The position numbers were made by a program, and so were the translations under genes. Source: Streptomyces sp. AcH 505 (GTDB lineage: Bacteria > Actinomycetota > Actinomycetes > Streptomycetales > Streptomycetaceae). From it: DNA of 35,301 bases. Positions 9,082-16,545 of the stretch are shown one piece after another. The stretch's first letter is position 1, and each line of letters begins with the position of its first letter. The DNA lies in the NCBI RefSeq assembly GCF_000818175.1, contig NZ_JTIY01000001.1, forward strand, positions 3,102,778 to 3,138,078. Reading direction: 5' to 3'. The notes under the pieces were generated by a model that was not told the DNA's origin, did not search any database, and was given only the letters and a program-made list of their open reading frames with translations.

Positions 9082-10326
9082 TCACTTCCGCAGCCAGTCG
9101 AAGCGGACGCAGATCTTGCCGCCGAGCCACGACTCCACCCACGAGCCGAGGTTCAGCTGGGTGCAGTGCTGCGGGTGCGCCGGTGTCGTCGGCTCGGGTA
9201 CCGGGGTGGTCGGCACAGGAGTCGGGACCGGAGTCGTCGGGACGGGAGTCGGGACCGGGGTGGTCGGTACCGGCGTCGGGTCGGGCTGCGGCTGTCCTGT
9301 GCCCTTTCCGTACAGCGCGGCGCGGAACACCTTCGACGATTTCGGATTCTCGTCGCACTGCCATACGCCGTGCGGACAGTAATCCGTCAGCGTGTTGTAC
9401 AGCGGCTTGTATTTCTCGATCCAGTCCAGCATGCCCCGCATATACGCGGGGTTGTCGCCGTTGCGGAAGAGGCCCCACTCCGGATAGGAGATAGCCTTCC
9501 GGTGGGCAGCGGCGAAGTCCACATGCTGCTGAAGTCCGAAGGGCTCCTTCACCTGTTCTTCGAAGGTCCTGCCGGGCGGCTGGTCGTAGGAGTCCATTCC
9601 GATGATGTCCACGACGTCGTCGCCCGGATAGCACTCGGTCCAGGGGACGGCGTCACGTCCGCGGTTCGGAGCGAAGTCGAAACGGAACTTCTGCCCGGGC
9701 ACCGCACGCATGGTGGTGACGATGCGGTTCCAGTACTTCTTCCACGCGGCGGGATTCGGGCCGCAGCGGCTCGTGTACGTGGTGCCGTTCATCTCCCAGC
9801 CGAGCACGACGACGGTGTCGTTCGCGCCCAGGTCGACCAGGTGCTTCGCCAGCGCGGCGAAGTGGCTGTCGTACGCGCCACGGGCGCCTTTGACCAGCTC
9901 ACGCCGTACGTCCCGGTCCGGTACCCGCCCTTCGTTGTCCTCCAGCATGGGCACGTTGAGCACGAACACCCGGTCGTCGCGCGCCTTGCGCCACTCGGCC
10001 CAGTCGCGCAGGAAGCTCGGCTGGCCCTCGATGTTGGACCACACGTCCCCGGGGAGATAGGTGTGCCCGACCCGCAGATTCGTGCCGCCGAGCCATTTCT
10101 GCATTTCGGCGATACGGGTCACCCCCTCGGGGCCGTAATCGAGATACGCGCCGAAAGCCGGCGCCGCCGCTGCGGGCGGCGCCGGGTTTCCGGTCTTTCC
10201 TGGTTCGTCCGGTCCGTCAAGACCGGCCGCGAAGCTCGGAACGGGCAGCACCGAACCTGAGACAAGGAGGCCGGCCGTGACGACACCCACACAGGTGCTC
10301 GCCAGCCGTCGACGTGGATGGGACAT
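9082..10326 (-). CDS. Secreted GH26-like glycoside hydrolase (endo-mannanase family fold)
   Basis: 414 aa. A Sec signal peptide (MSHPRRR, hydrophobic core 12-30, cleavage after about 34) is followed by a Pro/Ala-rich spacer. The catalytic domain (about 57-340) has the GH26 acid/base in LGWEMNG (Glu178) and the nucleophile in SYPEWG (Glu283), plus IIGMDSYD on a barrel strand. A PVPTTPVPT-type linker (349-381) and a short C-terminal tail with Cys388 and Cys406 complete it. GH26 includes beta-mannanases and related endo-glycanases. Next to the exopolysaccharide operon it probably trims or releases the polymer outside the cell. The start has a GAGGAG ribosome site 7 nt upstream. The true substrate is unknown. 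Confidence 0.85.
   Translation of the reverse strand: MSHPRRRLASTCVGVVTAGLLVSGSVLPVPSFAAGLDGPDEPGKTGNPAPPAAAAPAFGAYLDYGPEGVTRIAEMQKWLGGTNLRVGHTYLPGDVWSNIEGQPSFLRDWAEWRKARDDRVFVLNVPMLEDNEGRVPDRDVRRELVKGARGAYDSHFAALAKHLVDLGANDTVVVLGWEMNGTTYTSRCGPNPAAWKKYWNRIVTTMRAVPGQKFRFDFAPNRGRDAVPWTECYPGDDVVDIIGMDSYDQPPGRTFEEQVKEPFGLQQHVDFAAAHRKAISYPEWGLFRNGDNPAYMRGMLDWIEKYKPLYNTLTDYCPHGVWQCDENPKSSKVFRAALYGKGTGQPQPDPTPVPTTPVPTPVPTTPVPTPVPTTPVPEPTTPAHPQHCTQLNLGSWVESWLGGKICVRFDWLRK
9201..9281. repeat. Tandem repeats encoding the PVPTT linker of the glycosidase
   Basis: About three near-identical 27-bp units in the 3' part of the GH26-like gene encode a repeated P-V-P-T-T-P-V-P-T linker. Such units can vary in number between strains by slippage or recombination. 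Confidence 0.75.
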
Positions 10327-10411
10327 GTCTGCTCCTCGGAGTTGGACCCTGTTCCGCGGCCTCGCGGGCCGTGGTCACGCTGATCCAAAAGTATTTCTAA
10401 TGAGCCGAATG

Positions 10412-10431
10412 GGAACCTGGCCTGACGTTCC
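10412..10431. promoter_or_regulatory. Inverted repeat GGAAC-N10-GTTCC in the divergent intergenic region
   Basis: The element lies in the 173-bp gap between the GH26-like gene (-) and the ATP-grasp gene (+). Each arm reads GGAAC outwards, the sequence favoured as a -35 by many ECF sigma factors. I found no matching -10 at the right spacing on either strand, so this could be an operator instead. Confidence 0.3.
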
Positions 10432-10499
10432 AGTAGCCCGTTCGTGCATTTGATCCCCCGCATGGGTCAGAGAACCCTCGATCAACCAAGGACACAGCC

Positions 10500-11879
10500 G
10501 TGCCGAGCTTTGACATTCGCGTCCCCGCCGTACTCATGAGGCTCGACCGGAATCCGTTCCACCACGGCACGCTCGGCGCCGTGCGCTCCCTCGGCCGGGC
10601 CGGCATCGAGGTGCACGCGGTCGTCGAGGCGGCGGGCAGCCCTGTCGGACGCTCCCGTTATCTGCGCCGGGTGCATCTACGGCCCGACGGCAGCCCGGAT
10701 CTGGCGGAGATTCACCGACTGCTGCGGTCGATCTCCGACCAGCTCGCCACTCCGGCCGTGCTGATCGCGATGGACGATCTGAGCGCCATCGCCGTCGGAC
10801 GGCTCGCCGCCGAGCTGAGCGGGCGTTATCTGCTGCCTGAACAGCCGTCAGGGCTGGCCGAGCGGGTCGCCGACAAGGCCGAGCTGGTCGACATCTGCGC
10901 CGCGCTGTCCGTGCCGCACCCCCGGACGGTGATCCCGGCCGACGCGGAGGGCGCGGCTGCCGCCGCCTGGTCGCTGGGCCTTCCGGTGGTGGCGAAGTGG
11001 AGCAGGCCCTGGCTGCTGCCCGCGGGGGCCGGGCTGCGCAGCACCCAGGTCGTCCGCTCCAAGCGGGAGGCGAGGGAGCTGTTCGCACGGCGGCCGGAGG
11101 CGGGCAGCGAGCTGCTGCTCCAGGAGTATCTGCCGCAGGGGCGCGACCTCGACTGGTTCTTCCACGGCTACAGCGGCTCGGACGGTACGTGTCTGGTCGG
11201 CGCGGCGGGCCGCAAGGAGCGGTCGTGGCCGGTGGGCGCGGGGCTCACCGCCGTCGGCCGGTGGCTGCCCAATCCGGAGGTGGAGCGGACCGCGCGTCAG
11301 GTGGTCGCGGCCCTCGGCTACCGGGGCATCCTCGACCTGGACTTCCGGCTCGACCCGGGGACCGGCAGCTACCACCTGCTCGACTTCAACCCCAGGCCCG
11401 GCGCCCAGTTCCGGCTGTTCACCGACCGGGCGGGCACCGATGTCGTACGGGCGCTGCATCTGGATCTGACCGGCCGTACGGTCCCGGCGTCGGGCGCGGC
11501 GCACGGCAGGACGTTCCTGGTGGAGAACTACGCGCTGCTGTCCTTCCTTTCGTCGCTCAAGTCGTCCGGGCTGCCCCGGGGCGCGCGGGGCGCAGGGGGC
11601 GTGCGGGGGGAGCGAGACGGCGCGTTGGGCGGCGCACGGACCGGAGTTCGGGGTGGTGCACGGGGTGGCGTCCGGGCCGGCGTCCGGGGCGGCGCGCGAG
11701 GGCGCGGGGGCCGGGAAGCCGCCTGGTTCGCGCTGGACGACCCGATGCCCGCGTACGGCATGGCCACCGCCTGGATCCGGCACGCGACGCGGCGCGCCGG
11801 TCGCGGGGCGGGGCGTACGGCGCCGGTCGCCCGCGCGGGCCCGGCGCCCGACACCGGCCGGACCCCTTCGGTGCAGTGA
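10500..11879 (+). CDS. ATP-grasp domain ligase (carboxylate-amine/thiol ligase superfamily)
   Basis: 459 aa. Residues 1-120 form a Rossmann-like pre-ATP-grasp domain (VHAVVEAAGSP, LIAMDDLSAIAVG). Residues about 125-330 form the ATP-grasp fold: DKAEL (125-129), the phosphate-handling region LPVVAKWSRPW (161-171), the hinge ELLLQEYLPQG (204-214), and metal-ligand positions in LDLDFRLD (278-285) and LLDFNPRPG (293-301). Such enzymes activate a carboxylate as acyl phosphate and join it to an amine or thiol. An odd Gly/Arg-rich run (359-405) interrupts the C-terminal part. GTG 10500 follows an AAGGA site. The next gene starts 61 bp later, so the two are probably co-transcribed. The substrate is unknown; an amide-linked decoration of the polysaccharide is only a guess. 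Confidence 0.83.
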   Translation: MPSFDIRVPAVLMRLDRNPFHHGTLGAVRSLGRAGIEVHAVVEAAGSPVGRSRYLRRVHLRPDGSPDLAEIHRLLRSISDQLATPAVLIAMDDLSAIAVGRLAAELSGRYLLPEQPSGLAERVADKAELVDICAALSVPHPRTVIPADAEGAAAAAWSLGLPVVAKWSRPWLLPAGAGLRSTQVVRSKREARELFARRPEAGSELLLQEYLPQGRDLDWFFHGYSGSDGTCLVGAAGRKERSWPVGAGLTAVGRWLPNPEVERTARQVVAALGYRGILDLDFRLDPGTGSYHLLDFNPRPGAQFRLFTDRAGTDVVRALHLDLTGRTVPASGAAHGRTFLVENYALLSFLSSLKSSGLPRGARGAGGVRGERDGALGGARTGVRGGARGGVRAGVRGGARGRGGREAAWFALDDPMPAYGMATAWIRHATRRAGRGAGRTAPVARAGPAPDTGRTPSVQ

Positions 11880-11919
11880 CCCCGTTCCGGCGGCAGTAAC
11901 CCCATTCCGTGCAGTGACC
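11873..11919. repeat. Imperfect direct repeats across the ATP-grasp stop codon
   Basis: The sequence GCAGTGACCCCGTTCCG around the stop recurs as GCAGTAACCCCATTCCG at 11893-11909, and a third partial copy, GCAGTGACC, begins at 11911. The repeats start at the end of the coding region and fill most of the gap to the next gene. Confidence 0.6.
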
Positions 11920-11940
11920 ACACAGAGAGCGGCACACACC

Positions 11941-13242
11941 ATGTACGACCTGGTAGTTGTGGGTGCGGGACCCTACGGTCTGTCCATCGCGGCCCACGCG
12001 GCGGCGGCAGGGCTCGATCTGCGGGTGTTCGGCAGGCCGATGGCCGCGTGGCGGGATCACATGCCGCCCGGGATGTATCTGAAGTCGGAGCCCTGGGCAT
12101 CCAACTTGTCCGCTCCACGGGGTGAGTTCGACCTGGCCGCCTACGCGGCGTCCCAGGGCACCGAGTCACGGCACGGCGTTCCGCTGCCGGTCCGCTTCTT
12201 CGCCTCGTACGGCCTGTGGTTCGCCGAGCGTGCCGTACCGCCGGTCGACGAACGGCTGATCACGGCCGTCCGCCCTTGTCCCGGCGGCTTCCACCTCACG
12301 ACCGACGACGGTCAGTCCGTCCTGACCCGGACGGTGGCGCTCGCCCTCGGCGTGATGCCGTTCATCGACATCCCCGCGCCGCTGCGCGGACTCCCGCCCG
12401 AGCAGGTGTCGCACAGCAGCCACCACGCGGACCTCGCCCGGTTCGAGGGCCAGGACGTCACCGTCGTCGGCGGCGGGCAGGCGGCCCTGGAGACCGCGGC
12501 GCTCCTCGCCGAACAGGGCACGGCGGTAGGGGTCGTCGTCCGCGCGGACCGGCTGAACTGGAACACCCTTCCGCCGCCCAGGGAACGCCCGGTGGTCGAG
12601 GCGGCCCGGCGGCCGCACACCGGGCTCGGCTGCGGCTGGCGCAACTGGCTCTACGCCGAGACCCCCGGCATCTTCCGCCGGCTGCCCGCGCAGACGCGGG
12701 CGCGGGTCTTCAGCTCGGCGCTGGGCCCGGCGGGCGCGTGGTGGCTGCGGGACCGCTTCGAACCGGCCGTGGGGGTACGGCTCGGCGAGAGCGTGGCCGC
12801 CGCGGTGCCGAGCGGCGGGCGCGTACGGCTCGAACTGGTCTCCACCGACGGGCGGTCGGAGACGGTGGAGACCGACCATGTCATCGCGGCGACCGGGTTC
12901 ACCCCCGGCCTCGACCGGCTCGGTCTGCTCGACGGCGACCTGCGCGGCGCGCTGCGGACGGTCGGCGCGAGTCAGGGTCCCGAGGCGAGCGCGGTCTTCG
13001 AGTCCTCGTACCCGGGGCTGTTCCTGGCCGGGCTGCTGAGCGCGCCGTCGTTCGGCCCCTCGATGCGGTTCGTGTACGGCGCGACGTACACGGCGGAGCG
13101 GCTGGTGGCCGGGGTGCGGCGCAGGCTGGGGACGGGCGGCGGGCTGCCGGTGACGGTCAGACAGCGTGACGTCAGGCGCGGGGCGCAGAGCCGTACGCGA
13201 CAGCCGGCCCGTACGCCGTTGGGCAGCCCGGGGCTTTCGTGA
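11941..13242 (+). CDS. FAD-dependent NAD(P)-binding oxidoreductase (FMO/N-hydroxylase-like)
   Basis: 433 aa. The N-terminal FAD site is GAGPYG (8-13), right after the first strand from ATG 11941. A second dinucleotide site, GGGQAA (177-182), fits NADPH. ATGF near 318-321 and the late GLFLAG stretch are typical of class B flavin monooxygenases and lysine/ornithine N-hydroxylases. The protein may hydroxylate a small amine or a thioether, or act as a plain reductase. I rejected a longer upstream reading because it only shadows the ATP-grasp gene. It is the second gene of a pair with the ATP-grasp ligase, so the two may activate and oxidise one substrate. The C-terminal 40 residues are Arg-rich and poorly structured. 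Confidence 0.83.
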   Translation: MYDLVVVGAGPYGLSIAAHAAAAGLDLRVFGRPMAAWRDHMPPGMYLKSEPWASNLSAPRGEFDLAAYAASQGTESRHGVPLPVRFFASYGLWFAERAVPPVDERLITAVRPCPGGFHLTTDDGQSVLTRTVALALGVMPFIDIPAPLRGLPPEQVSHSSHHADLARFEGQDVTVVGGGQAALETAALLAEQGTAVGVVVRADRLNWNTLPPPRERPVVEAARRPHTGLGCGWRNWLYAETPGIFRRLPAQTRARVFSSALGPAGAWWLRDRFEPAVGVRLGESVAAAVPSGGRVRLELVSTDGRSETVETDHVIAATGFTPGLDRLGLLDGDLRGALRTVGASQGPEASAVFESSYPGLFLAGLLSAPSFGPSMRFVYGATYTAERLVAGVRRRLGTGGGLPVTVRQRDVRRGAQSRTRQPARTPLGSPGLS

Positions 13243-13270
13243 GGCGCTGAGGTCTGAGGTCTGAGGCGAT

Positions 13271-13302
13271 GCCGGGAGAGTCCTGCGGACGACTCTCCCG
13301 GC
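13271..13302. terminator. Convergent terminator between oxidoreductase and long chaplin
   Basis: A perfect 12-bp stem (13271-13282 with 13291-13302) and an 8-nt loop lie between convergent genes. It probably terminates both. Confidence 0.75.
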
Positions 13303-13333
13303 CTGTCGTGTCGGGTTGTTCCGTGGCGGGGAA

Positions 13334-14254
13334 TCAGACGCGCGCGGGCGCGGTGCTGCGGCGGTACAGGATGCCGCCGCCGAGCAGCAGCGCGGCGCTC
13401 ATCGCGGCGGCCGCGAAGAGGTTGGCGTCGGCGCCGGTGTGCGCGAGCTGCGGTACGGAGGAGTCCTCCAGGACCGGGGCCGGGGCCACGGGGGTCTCCG
13501 GGGTGTGGAAGGCGACGGGGGTCGGGGGCAGCGTGCGGTGCTCGGTCGGCGGCGCGGGACGCTCGGGGGCGGGGAGCGTCCGGGGGACCTCGGGCGTACC
13601 GCTGGCGCAGTGGTTGCCGAAGGCCGGGTTCAGCAGGCCGACGACGTCGACGGTGTCGCCGCAGAGGTTCAGCGGGATGTCGAGGGGAGCCTGGAGGAGG
13701 TTGCCCGACAGCAGGCCGGGGGAGCCGGCGACGGTGCTCTCGGCGGTGGCACCGCCGGTCTCGTGGCGCGGGCTCTCGTGGCGCGGGGCCTCGTGACGCG
13801 GCGTTTCGTGACGCGGGGTCTGGTGGTGCGCCGGGTACTGGGGCGCGGAGTGGGGTGCGGCTTCGTGCTGCGGAGCCTGGTGCGGCTGGGCCTGGTGGTG
13901 CTGCGGCTGCTGGTGCTGCTCGTGCTGCGCCTGCTGGTGGTGCGCGGCCGGGGCCGCGTGACCGACCGGCGCGTGGTGCACGGCCGGCTCGTGGTGGGGC
14001 GCGACGTGCGTCTGGCTCGTCGAACCGCAGCCGTTGCCGAACGACGGGTTGGCGACGCCGACCGGGTCGACGGTGTTCCCGCAGATGTTCACCGGGACTT
14101 CCAGCGGCGCCGAAATGTTGTTGCCCGACAGCAGCCCCGGCGACTCGGCCGCCACACCGTTGCTGTCCGCGGCCTGCGCGTAACCGGCGCCCATGGACAG
14201 CACGCTCGTCGCCGCCGCCGCTGTGAGCAGCCCTTTGCTGATCAGGTCTCGCAT
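13334..14254 (-). CDS. chp: Long chaplin: two chaplin domains, His-rich linker, LAxTG sortase signal
   Basis: 306 aa from ATG 14254, which has an AGGAGGAG ribosome site. A signal peptide (1-29, ending AQA-A) is followed by chaplin domain 1 (about 30-76, Cys58/Cys76). A linker (80-168) contains 21 His with many Gln and Pro. Chaplin domain 2 (about 170-216, Cys198/Cys216), a Pro-rich spanner and the sorting signal LAHTG (270-274) with a hydrophobic helix and an RR tail follow. This is the layout of the long chaplins ChpA-C, which sortases of class E attach to aerial-hypha cell wall and which assemble with short chaplins into the hydrophobic surface layer. By gene order it is closest to chpA. 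The His-rich linker and its four P-R-H-E repeats (147-166) are unusual. Confidence 0.93.
   Translation of the reverse strand: MRDLISKGLLTAAAATSVLSMGAGYAQAADSNGVAAESPGLLSGNNISAPLEVPVNICGNTVDPVGVANPSFGNGCGSTSQTHVAPHHEPAVHHAPVGHAAPAAHHQQAQHEQHQQPQHHQAQPHQAPQHEAAPHSAPQYPAHHQTPRHETPRHEAPRHESPRHETGGATAESTVAGSPGLLSGNLLQAPLDIPLNLCGDTVDVVGLLNPAFGNHCASGTPEVPRTLPAPERPAPPTEHRTLPPTPVAFHTPETPVAPAPVLEDSSVPQLAHTGADANLFAAAAMSAALLLGGGILYRRSTAPARV
13757..13816. repeat. Four 15-bp tandem repeats encoding PRHE(T/A/S) in the chaplin linker
   Basis: Units of the form TCTCGTGGCGCGGGG, read on the + strand, repeat about four times. They encode successive P-R-H-E-x blocks at the end of the His-rich linker. They are a likely site of repeat-number variation. 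Confidence 0.7.
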
Positions 14255-14298
14255 CTGGGTTCTCCTCCTGCTGATGCTGGTAATAGCGGTCGTACCGA

Positions 14299-14349
14299 CA
14301 CCGGGCCGGTCCCGGAGCGCGGGTGTCGCGCTCCGGGACCGGCCCGGTG
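14299..14349 (-). terminator. Very strong hairpin between the two chaplin genes
   Basis: A 23-bp perfect stem (14299-14321 with 14327-14349) and a 5-nt loop lie downstream of the short chaplin and only 45 bp before the long chaplin start. It should end the short-chaplin transcript. The long chaplin must then have a promoter in or next to this hairpin, or depend on read-through. Confidence 0.85.
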
Positions 14350-14375
14350 GCACCCCGAGGGGTGCCTTTCCGACG

Positions 14376-14609
14376 TCAGCTGTTGACGCAGGCGTTGCCG
14401 AAGGCGGGGTTCAGCAGGGAGATCACGCCGATGCTGTTGCCGCAGACGTTCACGGGAACGTGGACCGGGACCTGGATCACGTTGCCGGACAGCACACCGG
14501 GCGAACCGATGGCGGCGCCCTCGGCACCCGAGTCGGCGACGGCGGGGGCAGCTGCGCCCATGGCCATGATCAGCCCGGCGACGATGGTGGCGGCCTTCTT
14601 GCACTTCAT
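14376..14609 (-). CDS. chp: Short secreted chaplin (ChpD/ChpH type)
   Basis: 77 aa. The signal peptide (1-25, ending APAVA before DSG) leaves a mature peptide of about 52 residues, a single chaplin domain. It has the conserved GSPGVLSGN, VPVHVPVNVCGN and LLNPAFGNACVN segments with the paired cysteines Cys56 and Cys74. Short chaplins are secreted, self-assemble into amphipathic amyloid fibrils at the air-water interface and let hyphae leave the medium. The two cysteines separate it from ChpE-type chaplins, which lack them. The neighbourhood (long chaplin downstream, rodlins upstream) matches the chpA-chpD-rdl order in S. coelicolor, so ChpD is the best guess. ATG 14609 has AAAGGG upstream. Confidence 0.94.
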   Translation of the reverse strand: MKCKKAATIVAGLIMAMGAAAPAVADSGAEGAAIGSPGVLSGNVIQVPVHVPVNVCGNSIGVISLLNPAFGNACVNS

Positions 14610-14783
14610 CTTGAGCCCTTTCCGCAGCGGGCATCACGTCCGCACGACTGTCGTGGTCCGCGGGCCGCGTTCACCGGCCCTGCACGTCCGCTGCGGGAAC
14701 TCCAACGAGTAGCCACTACCGAGGAAACTGCCCTGGTTTAAGGCTTTTGCTCGTTCACTCGATTGCCGAGGGTGCACACGGCA

Positions 14784-14825
14784 GCGCGGGCCGGCCGAGG
14801 CTTCGTTGCCTCCGCCGGCCCGCGC
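14784..14825 (-). terminator. Terminator downstream of the minus-strand rodlin
   Basis: A 12-bp stem (14784-14795 with 14814-14825) is extended by a 5-bp inner stem after one mismatch. It lies 19 bp past the rodlin stop. Confidence 0.8.
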
Positions 14826-14843
14826 CGGTCCCGCTGGGCGGAC

Positions 14844-15257
14844 TTACTCGTTGCCCACACCGTTGCCCGAGAGCACCGGGATGTCGTCCACGATGTGCGA
14901 CAGCGGCTCGTCGCCCTTGGCCTGCGTCGAGCCCTCGGCGCACTGCTGGTTCTGCGGGTTGGCCAGGACGTTGACGTCCTGGACCGCGACCGGCACGAGA
15001 ACGCCGACGAGCGAACCGACGTTGGCCTTGACCGGCAGACCGACGCACAGGTCGTTCAGCGAGCTCTGGACGAGCTCCGACTGCGGGCTCATGTTTCCGC
15101 CCGTGGCGGAGTTACCGAAGGCGGACTTGGCGCCATTGCCACTCGCCGAAGTGGTGCCGGCGTCGTTGCCGATGGCGAGCGCCTGAGGAGCCGCCATGGC
15201 GGAGGCGCCGACCACGGAGGCGGTGACCGCCGCGGCCGCCATAATCTTCTTGATCAC
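14844..15257 (-). CDS. rdl: Rodlin (copy 1, minus strand)
   Basis: 137 aa from GTG 15257, with an AAAAGGAA ribosome site. It has a signal peptide (1-28, ending PQALA). The mature rodlin carries [12 protein letters not shown], a central [19 protein letters not shown] and the C-terminal [16 protein letters not shown] segments shared by all rodlins, with two conserved cysteines (in LCVGLP and QQC). Rodlins organise chaplin fibrils into the paired-rodlet pattern on aerial hyphae and spores. The gene diverges from copy 2 across a 202-bp region, like rdlA and rdlB of S. coelicolor. Which named paralogue it matches cannot be decided by eye. Confidence 0.94.
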   Translation of the reverse strand: MIKKIMAAAAVTASVVGASAMAAPQALAIGNDAGTTSASGNGAKSAFGNSATGGNMSPQSELVQSSLNDLCVGLPVKANVGSLVGVLVPVAVQDVNVLANPQNQQCAEGSTQAKGDEPLSHIVDDIPVLSGNGVGNE

Positions 15258-15300
15258 GGTGTGTTCCTTTTCTCAAGAATGCGTGTCGTGCGTCCTGTAC

Positions 15301-15326
15301 CAACCGCGTAACGAGTGAATGGTTCC
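15301..15326 (-). promoter_or_regulatory. ECF-type promoter of rodlin copy 1
   Basis: Read on the minus strand, GGAACC, 16 nt and GTTG give a predicted leader of about 37 nt before GTG 15257. The same GAACC-N16-GTTG arrangement lies upstream of both other rodlins. Sigma-BldN is known to control rodlin genes in Streptomyces; assigning this motif to it is inference. Confidence 0.65.
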
Positions 15327-15384
15327 GCTGCTTCACCCGATCGGCTTGTTCAACCCCGGTAATAGGCCGTTGGAGTGAAGTGGG

Positions 15385-15410
15385 AGAACCAAACCCGCTC
15401 TGCGCAGTTG
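15385..15410 (+). promoter_or_regulatory. ECF-type promoter of rodlin copy 2
   Basis: AGAACC, 16 nt, GTTG. The predicted start site is near 15417, about 43 nt before the GTG of the gene. It differs from the other two rodlin promoters by one base in the -35. Confidence 0.6.
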
Positions 15411-15459
15411 CTCAGTGCGCCCCGGGTACTTCCGGGCATCCTTCGGAAGGGGACTCATC

Positions 15460-15870
15460 GTGATCAAGAAGGTTATGGCCGGCGCAGCCGTCGCCGTGTC
15501 CGTCGTCGGTATGGGCGCCGCAGCCGCGTCGCCGGCGATGGCCACCGGCAACGACGCCGGTACCACGTCCGCCAGCGGAAACTTCGCGAGCCAGACGTAC
15601 GGCAACTCGGCGACCTACGGCAACATGAGCCCGCAGATGGCGCTCATCCAGGGCTCGCTGAACAAGCCCTGCATCGGTCTGCCGGCCAAGGTCAACGCCG
15701 GCTCGCTGGTCGGTCTCGTGCCGATCGCCGTCCAGGACGTCAACGTCCTGTCGAGCCCGCAGAACCAGCAGTGTGTCGAGAATTCGACGCAGGCCAAGGG
15801 TGACGAGCCGCTGTCGCACATTCTCGACAACATCCCGGTCCTGTCCGGCAACGGTGCCGGCAACAACTGA
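15460..15870 (+). CDS. rdl: Rodlin (copy 2)
   Basis: 136 aa from GTG 15460, which has a GGAAGGGG ribosome site and begins with the IKKVM signal-peptide start seen in copy 1. The signal peptide ends near SPAMA. The mature part has [50 protein letters not shown] and [15 protein letters not shown]. Apart from short stretches it is nearly the same as copy 3, so these two look like a recent tandem duplication. Function is as for other rodlins: an extracellular partner of chaplin fibrils in the rodlet layer. An in-frame start 45 bp upstream exists but would place non-signal residues before the signal peptide. Confidence 0.94.
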   Translation: MIKKVMAGAAVAVSVVGMGAAAASPAMATGNDAGTTSASGNFASQTYGNSATYGNMSPQMALIQGSLNKPCIGLPAKVNAGSLVGLVPIAVQDVNVLSSPQNQQCVENSTQAKGDEPLSHILDNIPVLSGNGAGNN

Positions 15871-15922
15871 GCGACCGGCCGTATTGCCTATTGATCGCGA
15901 TGGGCCATTCGGGGGACTTCCC

Positions 15923-15948
15923 GGAACCATTCGTCCATGCGTGAGTTG
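15923..15948 (+). promoter_or_regulatory. ECF-type promoter of rodlin copy 3
   Basis: GGAACC, 16 nt, GTTG. The identity to the copy 1 promoter extends to CGGAACCATTC. It predicts a leader of about 45 nt before ATG 16000, so copy 3 has its own promoter rather than relying on copy 2. Confidence 0.65.
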
Positions 15949-15999
15949 AACAATTCGGTACTCCACCGGTGGAGTCCGACTTTCCGGAAAGGCATTAAA

Positions 16000-16407
16000 A
16001 TGAAGAAGCTGTGGGCAACCGCTGCTGTAGCGGCCTCGCTCGTCGGAGCCACGGCCGCCGTCGCGACGCCGGCGATGGCGATCGGCGACGACACGGGCAC
16101 GACGTCGTTCAGCGGCAACGGTGCCGAGCAGTCCTTCGGCAACTCGGTGACCAAGGGCGACATGAGCCCCCAGCTGGGTCTCGTTCAGGGCTCCCTGAAC
16201 AAGCCCTGCATCGGTCTGCCGGCCAAGGCGAACGTCGGCTCCCTCGTGGGCCTCGTGCCGATCGCCGTCCAGGACATCAACGTCCTGTCGTCGCCGCAGA
16301 ACCAGCAGTGCACCGAGAACTCGACCCAGGCCAAGGGTGACGAGGCGCTGTCGCACATCCTCGACGACATCCCGGTCCTGTCGGGCAACGGCGTCGGCAA
16401 CAGCTGA
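16000..16407 (+). CDS. rdl: Rodlin (copy 3)
   Basis: 135 aa from ATG 16000, with GGAAAGG 8 nt upstream. The signal peptide ends near TPAMA. The mature region has [21 protein letters not shown], the cysteine in [26 protein letters not shown] and [23 protein letters not shown]. The KGDMSPQL segment and the acidic C-terminus bring it closer to the classical RdlA/RdlB sequences than copies 1 and 2. Most Streptomyces loci that I recall carry two rodlins, so a third is worth noting. A long stem-loop terminator follows directly after the stop. Confidence 0.94.
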   Translation: MKKLWATAAVAASLVGATAAVATPAMAIGDDTGTTSFSGNGAEQSFGNSVTKGDMSPQLGLVQGSLNKPCIGLPAKANVGSLVGLVPIAVQDINVLSSPQNQQCTENSTQAKGDEALSHILDDIPVLSGNGVGNS

Positions 16408-16413
16408 TCGCCC

Positions 16414-16455
16414 CGAAGGCCCGGACCGGCGTGCTCATGCCGGTCCGGGCCTTCG
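16414..16455 (+). terminator. Terminator of rodlin copy 3
   Basis: A perfect 17-bp stem (16414-16430 with 16439-16455) with an 8-nt loop starts 7 bp after the stop codon. Confidence 0.85.
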
Positions 16456-16545
16456 TCGTTCCCGCGCGCACGTTCCCGCCCGCATTTACCCGCCTCGCGC
16501 CGGCCTCGCCGGAGTAGGTACGGCGGTGCGTGATTCGATGCCCGG

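Noticed and set aside
14703..14728. Match GTTTCC-N16-GTTG (minus strand) upstream of the short chaplin
   Set aside because: The -10 and spacing match the rodlin motif but the -35 does not (GTTTCC versus GGAACC), so I do not call it a promoter.
15412..16356. Long minus-strand open frame opposite rodlin copies 2 and 3
   Set aside because: It arises because both rodlins have the same sequence and frame bias; it lacks a start context and spans a promoter.
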